Assembly (NCBI RefSeq): GCF_018398335.1 | Contig: NZ_JAHBRX010000001.1 | Coordinates: 682,001 to 746,000 of the forward strand | DNA from: Chelatococcus sp. HY11 | GTDB taxonomy: Bacteria > Pseudomonadota > Alphaproteobacteria > Rhizobiales > Beijerinckiaceae | Length of the DNA stretch: 64,000 nucleotides | Direction: 5' to 3' | Shown: positions 57,906 to 64,000 of the stretch, piece by piece | Layout: each line of letters opens with the position of its first letter | How positions within the stretch are numbered: the stretch's first letter is position 1 | Program-made: the position numbers and the translations under genes | The notes under the pieces: generated by a model | What the model saw: only the letters and a program-made list of their open reading frames with translations | Database searches by the model: none | Told to the model about the DNA's origin: nothing

Positions 57906-58819
57906 CCATTTTCGAGGCCATCCTTCTCACCATCGTCACGGCATCGACCCCGCTGCTGCTTGCCGCCCTCGGAGAGCTCGTGGTGGAGCGGGCAGGGGTG
58001 CTGAACCTCGGCGTCGAGGGCATGATGGTGATGGGCGCGGCCTGCGGTTTCGCCGGCGCCGTGACATTCGATTCGACCATCGCGGGCATCCTGTGCGGCA
58101 TCCTCGCCGGGATGGTGCTCGCCCTCGTTTTCGCGATCGCCGTCCTCGGGCTGGCGGTCAACCAGGTCGCGGCGGGGCTGGCGCTGACCATCCTGGGCCT
58201 CGGGCTCTCCGGCCTTATCGGCCAGCCCTTCGTGGGGGCGCAGCGGGACGTGATCGCGCATCTCAGCCTGCCGGTGCTGACCGATCTGCCGGTCGTCGGG
58301 CGTCTCTTCTTCGGCCAGGACGCCTTCGTCTATATCTCGCTCGCCGCGACCATCGCGGTCGCATGGTTCCTGGCGCGCAACCGCGCTGGACTGAGCTTGA
58401 GGGCGATCGGCGAAAATCAAGGCTCTGCCCACGCGCTCGGGCTGCCGGTCATCAAGACGCGCCTCATCGCCATTCTCTTCGGAGGCGCCATGGCCGGGCT
58501 CGCGGGGGTCTATCTATCGCTCGTCTACACCCGCTTCTGGTCGCCGGGGATGACGGCCGGGCGGGGATGGATCGCCGTGGCTCTTGTCGTCTTTGCCGGC
58601 TGGCGGCCCGGGATCCTGCTCATCGGTGCCTATTTATTCGGCGCGGCGACGGTGCTGCAGCTCCATGCCCAGGCCGCCGGCTTCGGTCTGCCGTCCCAGG
58701 CGCTCGCGGCCTTGCCCTATCTTGCGACCATCGTCGCACTCGTGCTGCTGTCGCTTCGCCGGAAGGGGGCGACTGCGGCGCCTGGCTCGCTCGGACAGCC
58801 CTTCGCGCCGGACAGATGA
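57902..58819 (+). CDS. ABC transporter permease (BMP/nucleoside type, YufQ-like)
   Basis: This 305-residue permease is the shorter partner. Family motifs are the N-terminal LAALGELVVERAGVLNLGVEGMMVMGA, the segment GLALTILGLGLSGLIG and RAIGENQGSAHALGLPVIKTR with GGAMAGLAGVYLSLVYTRFWSPGMTAGRGWIA. It pairs with the upstream 358-residue permease to form the channel. The binding-protein gene follows after 155 bases. Confidence 0.92.
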   Translation: MTIFEAILLTIVTASTPLLLAALGELVVERAGVLNLGVEGMMVMGAACGFAGAVTFDSTIAGILCGILAGMVLALVFAIAVLGLAVNQVAAGLALTILGLGLSGLIGQPFVGAQRDVIAHLSLPVLTDLPVVGRLFFGQDAFVYISLAATIAVAWFLARNRAGLSLRAIGENQGSAHALGLPVIKTRLIAILFGGAMAGLAGVYLSLVYTRFWSPGMTAGRGWIAVALVVFAGWRPGILLIGAYLFGAATVLQLHAQAAGFGLPSQALAALPYLATIVALVLLSLRRKGATAAPGSLGQPFAPDR

Positions 58820-58974
58820 TGCGCGTGACGTGGCGAGCGTCGCAACAGCTGGGGAAAGTCCCAGGCTCACCTGCTCCCGCGGCATGTGAGCCGGCATCAA
58901 TAATTGTGTGGCACGAGGCTCGCATGTAGTGTCCCGCAATCATTTCCAGCTCGGGATCAGGGGACGGCTGCCTC

Positions 58975-60045
58975 ATGAAGCAATTGATGTCATTGGCCTT
59001 GGCGGCGCTCGCGCTTGGCCTCTCGCCAGTTTCCTCCTCGGCGCAGGAGAAGCTCAAAGTCGGGTTCATCTACGTGGGGCCGGTCGGGGATCACGGCTGG
59101 ACCTACCAGCATGATGTCGGCCGCAAGGCGGTCGAGAAGGCTTTCGGCGACAAGGTCGAGACGACCTATGTGGAAAGCGTGCCCGAGGCCGATTCCGAGC
59201 GGGCCATCGAGCAGCTGGCGCGGACCGGCCACAACCTGGTTTTCACGACCTCCTTCGGTTTCATGGAGCCGACGCTGAAGGTCGCGCGGAAATATCCGAA
59301 AGTGCGCTTCGAGCACGCCACCGGCTACAAGCGGGCCGACAACGTGTCGACCTACGGCGCGAAGTTCCATGAGGGGCGTTACATCCAGGGGCAAATCGCC
59401 GCCAAGATGTCCAAATCGGGTATCATCGGCTATGTCGGCGCCTACCCGATTCCCGAGGTCGTGGCGGGCATGAATGCCTATTTTCTGGGCGCCCAGGCCA
59501 TCAATCCCAATATCAAGCTGAAAGTCGTCTTCGCCAACACCTGGTATGATCCAGGCAAAGAGGCCGACGCCGCCAAGGCGCTCCTCGACCAGGGCGTGGA
59601 TGTCCTCACCCAGCACACTGACAGCCCTGCGCCTCTGCAGGCCGCCGAAGCGCGGGGCAAGCTCGCTTTCGGCCAAGCCTCCGACATGGCGCGATTCGCG
59701 CCCAAGACGCAGCTAACAGCCGTCGTCGACCATTGGGACGATTACTATATCGAGCGGGTCAAGGCGGCGCTCGAAGGAAACTGGAAGTCCCAAGATACCT
59801 GGGGCGGCATGAAGGAGGGTATGGTGTGGATGGCGCCTTACGCCAACATGCCGGAGGATGTGGTGAAACTCGCCAAGGAGACCGAAGAGGGCATCAAGTC
59901 CGGCGCGGTCCACCCCTTCGCGTGTCCTGTCTACGAGCAGGACGGCTCGGAAGTGGAGTGCAAGGGCGGCAAAGCTCTGTCGGACGAGCAGATCCTCGGC
60001 ATGAACTTCTTCGTCAAGGGCATCGACGACAAGCTGCCGCAGTAG
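58975..60045 (+). CDS. BMP family ABC transporter substrate-binding protein
   Basis: This 356-residue periplasmic protein captures the ligand for the importer encoded just upstream. It has a signal peptide ending near SSAQE with no lipobox cysteine, so it is soluble rather than lipid-anchored like Gram-positive BmpA. The core shows VGFIYVGPVGDHGWTYQHD, VSTYGAKFHEGRYIQGQIAA and HTDSPAPLQAAE. BMP proteins of Hyphomicrobiales are thought to bind purines or nucleosides, but the ligand here is not established. A terminator follows. Confidence 0.92.
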   Translation: MKQLMSLALAALALGLSPVSSSAQEKLKVGFIYVGPVGDHGWTYQHDVGRKAVEKAFGDKVETTYVESVPEADSERAIEQLARTGHNLVFTTSFGFMEPTLKVARKYPKVRFEHATGYKRADNVSTYGAKFHEGRYIQGQIAAKMSKSGIIGYVGAYPIPEVVAGMNAYFLGAQAINPNIKLKVVFANTWYDPGKEADAAKALLDQGVDVLTQHTDSPAPLQAAEARGKLAFGQASDMARFAPKTQLTAVVDHWDDYYIERVKAALEGNWKSQDTWGGMKEGMVWMAPYANMPEDVVKLAKETEEGIKSGAVHPFACPVYEQDGSEVECKGGKALSDEQILGMNFFVKGIDDKLPQ

Positions 60046-60409
60046 GCCACCTGTCCCCATAACCGGCTCGCTCAGTTATCGGCCTGTGGCGTGCCGGCCA
60101 GCGATTTTCGGATCAAGGAGGCCAGCCCGGAGGGGCTGGCTTTTCCTTGGGGTGGACGACCGCGCCACCGGCGCCGGGACTGGCCTCGTTGGAAAGGCCG
60201 TCCCGTGAACCGTTCCTCCCGGGGTATCGTCGGGGCAGGGCGCGCGAGCCGTAGCCCCCGCACAACGCGCTTATCCCAAGCCCGTGGAGGCCATGCCCGT
60301 CAGACTCGTGGGGACTTCATTCAGGGTGAGCGCAACTAAACGGTTCTGGCGGTCGGCAGACGCGCGGTCTTGGCGCTTGGGAGCGCGTGAAGAGAGCGCC
60401 GCGCCGGCT
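60046..60409. other. BMP operon to XRE regulator gap (364 bases)
   Basis: It contains the terminator at 60119-60148. No credible gene is seen in the remainder. The genes flanking it are convergent. Confidence 0.5.
60119..60148 (+). terminator. terminator after BMP transporter operon
   Basis: GCCAGCCC at 60121-60128 pairs with GGGCTGGC at 60133-60140 around GGAG, followed by TTTTCC. It lies about 75 bases after the binding-protein stop. Confidence 0.8.
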
Positions 60410-60964
60410 TCAGGCGCTCGTATCTTCAAAGCGCTGTTTGGTTGTCCGGCCGTCTCCGGAAATCTCAGCGGCGTCGTTGTCCGCGGCGGCGAGTGCAGGC
60501 GTCGGACTCACCATCTGCGGCAGACCTATATTGCGCTGTGAAAGCCTCTCGCGCAGAAGCTCGTTCTCAAGGGTCTTCTTGCCGAGAAGACGCTGCAATT
60601 CGCGGATTTCGTTTTTCAGCGCCAGATAACTATTCTGGTCGACCTTGGCCTCCGACGAGACCGGGGCAGACACCTTGCCCGAAAACAGGTGCTTGTGGAT
60701 AAGTGGTTCATAATACTGCAGAACCTGTACGATAAACTCGTTCACGTCGACGTTGAGGGCTTTTGCCCAAACCGCGTATTTTTCAGTCGGAATTCGACCG
60801 CGGCCAATCTCAATCTGTGAGATAAAAGTATAATACTCAATATCGATCAGTCGCGCGAAATCCCGCTGCGAAAGACCGGCGCTTTCACGAAGTGCCTTCA
60901 GCCAACGTCCGCCACGACGTCGTAGTTCGAGAGCCTCATCATTCAGGCTTTTATTGCCAGCCAT
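60410..60964 (-). CDS. XRE-family HTH regulator with transposase-like leucine zipper
   Basis: This 184-residue DNA-binding protein has an XRE helix-turn-helix (about 20-75: WLKALRESAGLSQRDFARLI, then ISQIEIGRGRIPTEK), a middle segment (VLQYYEPLIHKHLF) and a helical zipper at about 113-142 containing EIRELQRLLGKKTLENELL. That segment is strikingly like the leucine zipper of IS3-family transposase OrfA. The C-terminus is disordered. It lies next to a low-GC intergenic stretch and could control the SDR/SMP-30 genes upstream on the same strand, but there is no direct evidence for its targets. Confidence 0.85.
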   Translation of the reverse strand: MAGNKSLNDEALELRRRGGRWLKALRESAGLSQRDFARLIDIEYYTFISQIEIGRGRIPTEKYAVWAKALNVDVNEFIVQVLQYYEPLIHKHLFSGKVSAPVSSEAKVDQNSYLALKNEIRELQRLLGKKTLENELLRERLSQRNIGLPQMVSPTPALAAADNDAAEISGDGRTTKQRFEDTSA

Positions 60965-61415
60965 TCATCGGGATCCATTTGTTTACTTACGCGCGAACCT
61001 CCCCCCACCTAATTAGTCCAGATCAAGCTCCGGAAATCTCCCAGCAAATTCAATTGCTAGGCATGCCAGCTGAACAAGCTGTATGTGACTTCATATATCG
61101 GCGAAAGCCAATCGTGGCAAGTCGGCGTCCAATCGTAGCGTAAGTGCTATACGGATTCGAAGAGCCTTTACTTCTGATTACTATAGTACCGTCAATCGAT
61201 ATTTTCGATGCATTCGCGATCTCTCCGCCACGCAGGCCCCTCGCGTCGGGCGGTCTATCGCGGTTGTAAAAAACTATATGTATTGTCGTATGTTAAAGCG
61301 AAAGACGCCGACGCGGGATCATATACGTCGACGCTGTTGCTCCTGGTGAGACGCATGCCTGCCCTGCCAAGGGCGGTTGGCTTGCAATGTGTAACAATCG
61401 CCGATTTTTTCAGAT
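60965..61415. other. low-GC gap between the XRE and SDR genes (451 bases)
   Basis: This stretch is clearly lower in GC than the window average. A 76-codon plus-strand frame at 61208-61438 runs antisense into the SDR 3' end and has no family resemblance. I see no IS ends, tRNA or clear terminal repeats. Confidence 0.5.
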
Positions 61416-62234
61416 TTATGACGACCAGTTCGTTTTGAACTCGCCAAACAGCGTCAGACCGCCGCAGGCATAAATGGTCTGTCCGGTTATGTAGCGCGCC
61501 TCATCCGAGGCGAGAAAGGCGAAGATCGGGGCAATTTCCTCGGAACTCGCGGCATAGCCCATGGGAATATGACGCTCGACGTCCGCTCTTTTCCGGGGAT
61601 CGTCCACCCAGGCTTCGTTGATGTCAGTGGTAATCGCACCAGGGGCCACCGCGTTGACCCGCACATTCTTGTCCGCGAATTCAAGCGCCAGCGTGCGCGT
61701 GAGGTTAGCCATGCCTCCCTTGCTCATCGAATAAGCAAGGTAGGTTGGTTTTGGAATAATTTGATGCACGCTGGAGGTGTTGATGACGATGCCGCCTCCC
61801 GGTCTGGACAGGAAATGGTGTATAGCACCGCGCGCGCAATAGGCCGCTCCCAGTAGATTGACGCCGAGGATTCGCTGCAGGTCGTTGTCGCTGACCGTGT
61901 CACTTGGTGCTGGCGCCTGAATGCCGGCGTTGTTGACGAGGATATCGAGGCGCCCCCAGCCCTTTACCAGGGCCGCGATCATGGCTTCGACGGCGCTGCT
62001 TGATCCAACGTCAGCCAGCACCACACGGTGATCGCGTTCGCCGAAGCCAGCTTCCGCGCTCGCCGCCTGGACCGCCGCGAGGGTCTCGTCCGCTGCCTGC
62101 CCGTGGGAGACGGCGTTGATGGCGACCGTCGCTCCCTCACGGGCATAGTGTATGGCGACGGCGCGGCCGATGCCGCGCGACGAGCCGGTGATCAAGGCGA
62201 AGCGGTCTTTCAGGCGCTGGGGAGTGGAATTCAT
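61416..62234 (-). CDS. SDR family oxidoreductase
   Basis: This 272-residue short-chain dehydrogenase has the NAD(P) motif ALITGSSRGIGRAVA (about 13-27), NNAG in LDILVNNAGIQAP, and the catalytic Ser (INTSSVHQ) with YSMSK (Tyr-x3-Lys). It resembles sugar and 3-oxoacyl reductases; the substrate is unknown. With the SMP-30-type lactonase 113 bases upstream on the same strand, it may form an aldose oxidation pair (dehydrogenase then lactonase). The start at 62234 lacks a clear ribosome site. Confidence 0.88.
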   Translation of the reverse strand: MNSTPQRLKDRFALITGSSRGIGRAVAIHYAREGATVAINAVSHGQAADETLAAVQAASAEAGFGERDHRVVLADVGSSSAVEAMIAALVKGWGRLDILVNNAGIQAPAPSDTVSDNDLQRILGVNLLGAAYCARGAIHHFLSRPGGGIVINTSSVHQIIPKPTYLAYSMSKGGMANLTRTLALEFADKNVRVNAVAPGAITTDINEAWVDDPRKRADVERHIPMGYAASSEEIAPIFAFLASDEARYITGQTIYACGGLTLFGEFKTNWSS

Positions 62235-62347
62235 AGACTGTCCAAACTGTCTTGACGGTGGGGCGCCATAACTGGCGAATACTTAGCAATGCTAACTATT
62301 GCCTTCAGGCTCGACGGCGGCGCGGCTCGTCGTCGGCCCGCGTAATG

Positions 62348-63271
62348 TCATCTCGCGGTGTCGGGCCTCAGTGCGCCGTGCGCACGGAGATAGACAGCGT
62401 AAAGGGAGGTTGTGGCGCAAATGTAAAGCCTGTTGCGTTTCGGCCCCCCGAAGCACAGGTTGGCGACGACCTCGGGCACCTTGATCTTGCCGATGAGCGC
62501 GCCGTCGGGATGGTAGCAATGCACGCCGTCGCCCGCGCTCGTCCAGATATGGCCGGCAGTGTCGAGGCGCAGGCCGTCGAACAGTCCCACCGTCGCCGTG
62601 GCGAAGACCTCGCCTCCGGAGAGCGCGCCTTCGGGCGACACGGCGAAACGCCTGATATGGCGCGGGCCGTTCTTCACGTGGGTCGCGCCGGTGTCGACGA
62701 CGTAAAGCATGCGTTCGTCAGGGGAGAACGCCAGTCCGTTCGGTTTTACGAAATCGGTGCCCACGGCTGTGAGCTGGCCGTCCGCAGACAGGCGATAGAC
62801 GTGCGATGCGCCGATCTCCGATGCAGCCGCATCGCCTTCATATTCAGAATCGATGCCGTAGGTCGGGTCGGTGAACCAGATGCTGCCGTCCGATTTCACA
62901 ACGACGTCGTTGGGGGAGTTCAGGCGCCTGCCGTCGTGGTGGCTGGCGAGCACGGTCCTGCGGCCATCATGCTCTGTGCGCGATACGCATCGCCCGCGAT
63001 GCTCGCAGGAGATGAGACGCCCTTCAAGGTCGACGGTATGCCCGTTTTCATTGTTGGCGGGCGCCCGGAAAACAGAAACTGAACCATCCGTTTCGTCAAA
63101 CCGCATCAGGCGGTCGTTCGGGATATCCGACCAGACCAGGTATCGGCCGGCCGGAAAATAGGCCGGGCCTTCGGCCCAGCGGCTGCCAGTCCATAATTTT
63201 TCGAGATGCACATTGCCGAAGACGAGCGATTCGAAACGATCGTCGAGAACTTCAAAGGCTTCCGTCAGCAT
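62348..63271 (-). CDS. SMP-30/gluconolactonase family protein
   Basis: This 307-residue six-bladed beta-propeller lactonase has the metal-site motifs of the family: Glu in WAEGPAYFPAG, Asn in LNSPNDVVVKSDG, Asn in VKPNGLAFSPDE and Asp in FDGLRLDTAGHIW. It probably hydrolyses an aldonolactone in the cytosol. GGGGGA 5 bases before ATG 63271 fixes the start; the frame is open upstream to 63439 but not conserved. It likely works with the SDR gene downstream. Its sugar is not predictable. Confidence 0.9.
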   Translation of the reverse strand: MLTEAFEVLDDRFESLVFGNVHLEKLWTGSRWAEGPAYFPAGRYLVWSDIPNDRLMRFDETDGSVSVFRAPANNENGHTVDLEGRLISCEHRGRCVSRTEHDGRRTVLASHHDGRRLNSPNDVVVKSDGSIWFTDPTYGIDSEYEGDAAASEIGASHVYRLSADGQLTAVGTDFVKPNGLAFSPDERMLYVVDTGATHVKNGPRHIRRFAVSPEGALSGGEVFATATVGLFDGLRLDTAGHIWTSAGDGVHCYHPDGALIGKIKVPEVVANLCFGGPKRNRLYICATTSLYAVYLRAHGALRPDTAR

Positions 63272-63667
63272 CAATTTCCCCCTTTGTCCCGGTCTTTGTG
63301 ATTGTGTGGACAATCGCCGATCGACGCTTAAGCCGATCGACCACATAGGATCCGTATTCATTAGGTATCGCGGCCATTGTGGCCGGGCGCAACTCCTTCC
63401 ATTGGTCGTTTCGCGCGCTGTCGAAAATATGTGCGTCACATGCGTGCGAAATGACGGCGATGGCTATCGGAATTGATCGTGGGAGCAAGGACAGGTACTA
63501 TCCGTTGATAGATAGCGGCCGGAGCCGGGCTCAATGGACTCGGCAAGTGGACACCACGACTCTCGCCGTTGCGAATTGGCGAGGGACAGGCGCGCTTTCG
63601 CCACAATTTTCGGTAGTTTGGTCGTCGGGCGTGAGGCCCGTCGCTTGAGGAAGAGCAGAGCCTCCGC
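63272..63667. other. divergent region, SMP-30 / mltG (396 bases)
   Basis: Open frames on both strands here lack family features. The usual upstream neighbours of mltG in this order (acpP, fabF) are not present. Promoters are expected for both divergent genes but not resolved. Confidence 0.5.
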
Positions 63668-64000
63668 ATGAACAGCGATGATCGCAAGGACGATCGCCAG
63701 CCCCGGTCTAAGCCTTTGTCTGCGCCCATGCGGGCTTTGCGCATCGCTCCCCGTAGCCCAAGCGAATCGATCAAGCCCATGGCCGCACCTCCGCCTCCAC
63801 CGCAGATTCGACGCGAGCGCCGACGCAGTGGCTTCGTGTCGCGTTTGAGCGGGGCTCTGACCTTCCTTCTCGTCGCCGCCGTTGTTGTCGGCGGGGCTTT
63901 CTACATCGGACGGCTGGAGTATCAGCTACCGGGCCCCCTGCAGGAGGACAAGATTATCACCGTGCGCGGTGGTAGCCAGACGGTTGCCCAGACGCTCGAG
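63668..64000 (+). CDS. mltG: endolytic murein transglycosylase MltG (3' end cut off by window)
   Basis: MltG cleaves nascent glycan strands and is thought to end their growth. Only the first 111 codons are present. They encode a Pro/Arg-rich cytoplasmic tail (residues about 1-57, with AAPPPPPQIRRERRR), one membrane helix (LTFLLVAAVVVGGAFYI) and the beginning of the extracytoplasmic domain (PGPLQEDKIITVRGGSQTVA) that matches the YceG-like LysM-type region. The frame is open to the window end. The ATG at 63668 is preferred, although the ribosome site is weak. A minus-strand frame over the same bases is an antisense shadow. Confidence 0.85.
   Translation, partial: MNSDDRKDDRQPRSKPLSAPMRALRIAPRSPSESIKPMAAPPPPPQIRRERRRSGFVSRLSGALTFLLVAAVVVGGAFYIGRLEYQLPGPLQEDKIITVRGGSQTVAQTLE

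Noticed and set aside
60694-60702. TGTGGATAA, the complement of a perfect DnaA box
   Set aside because: It is a single copy inside the XRE coding sequence with no cluster of boxes, no AT-rich unwinding region and no origin-linked genes.
61208-61438. 76-codon plus-strand frame in the low-GC gap
   Set aside because: It runs antisense into the 3' end of the SDR gene and has no family resemblance.

Overview
This is a GC-rich chromosomal window from an alphaproteobacterium, almost certainly order Hyphomicrobiales (Rhizobiales). The evidence is the gene order surE-pcm-nlpD / DUF815 ATPase / yajC-secD-secF, the coaD-ppiA-ppiB-queA-tgt block, the divergent uvrA/ssb pair with a GAAC-N7-GAAC LexA site, and an IalB-type protein, DUF1127, DUF3309 and TrmFO. 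The genus cannot be fixed from sequence alone. No rRNA, tRNA, CRISPR array, prophage or intact insertion sequence was recognised. Both ends cut genes: surE on the left and mltG on the right.

1-19.6 kb is mostly housekeeping. It holds surE, pcm and a catalytically degenerate NlpD-type LysM/LytM lipoprotein; a DUF815 AAA+ ATPase facing the yajC-secD-secF operon; and, as the last two genes of that operon, relatives of the mitochondrial complex I assembly factors NDUFAF3 and NDUFAF6. Then come trmFO, two small proteins (one DUF1127), uvrA and ssb sharing an SOS-type intergenic region, an exported phytase-like/esterase-like protein, and gyrA with a strong terminator. 19.9-27.6 kb holds a PLP ammonia-lyase, EVE and MmcQ/YjbR proteins, a PPK2 kinase, coaD, an exported and a cytosolic cyclophilin, and the queuosine genes queA-tgt. 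This Tgt lacks two of the three usual zinc cysteines.

27.8-37.9 kb is a surface-polysaccharide locus. It has a two-gene glycosyltransferase operon, gmd (GDP-mannose 4,6-dehydratase), and a three-gene operon made of a coiled-coil methyltransferase, a glycosyltransferase-methyltransferase-beta-sandwich fusion and another glycosyltransferase. A divergent glycosyltransferase has a low-GC 5' end. The GDP-sugar made by Gmd could feed these enzymes, but no reductase, polymerase or exporter is in the window.

37.9-54.2 kb is a mosaic of short units: a D-2-hydroxyacid dehydrogenase, an extensin-like protein with a small exported protein and a DUF3309 peptide, a SIMPL protein, glpK, a degenerate adenylate-forming enzyme, a YejA-like binding protein, an IalB-type protein, hspQ, a UbiH-family hydroxylase, TerC and a SulP transporter. 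54.2-60.1 kb is a quinone oxidoreductase followed by a complete BMP/nucleoside-type ABC importer. 60.4-63.3 kb has an XRE regulator with a transposase-like leucine zipper, an SDR dehydrogenase and an SMP-30 lactonase. They lie directly before mltG, where fatty-acid synthesis genes are commonly found in this order, so this may be an insertion.

Three copies of a palindromic extragenic repeat (two inverted after nlpD, one after glpK) are present. The points most worth follow-up are the SecDF-linked NDUFAF3/NDUFAF6 pair, the Tgt lacking zinc ligands, the transposase-like zipper in the XRE regulator, the pseudo-adenylating enzyme and the glycosyltransferase-methyltransferase fusion operon.
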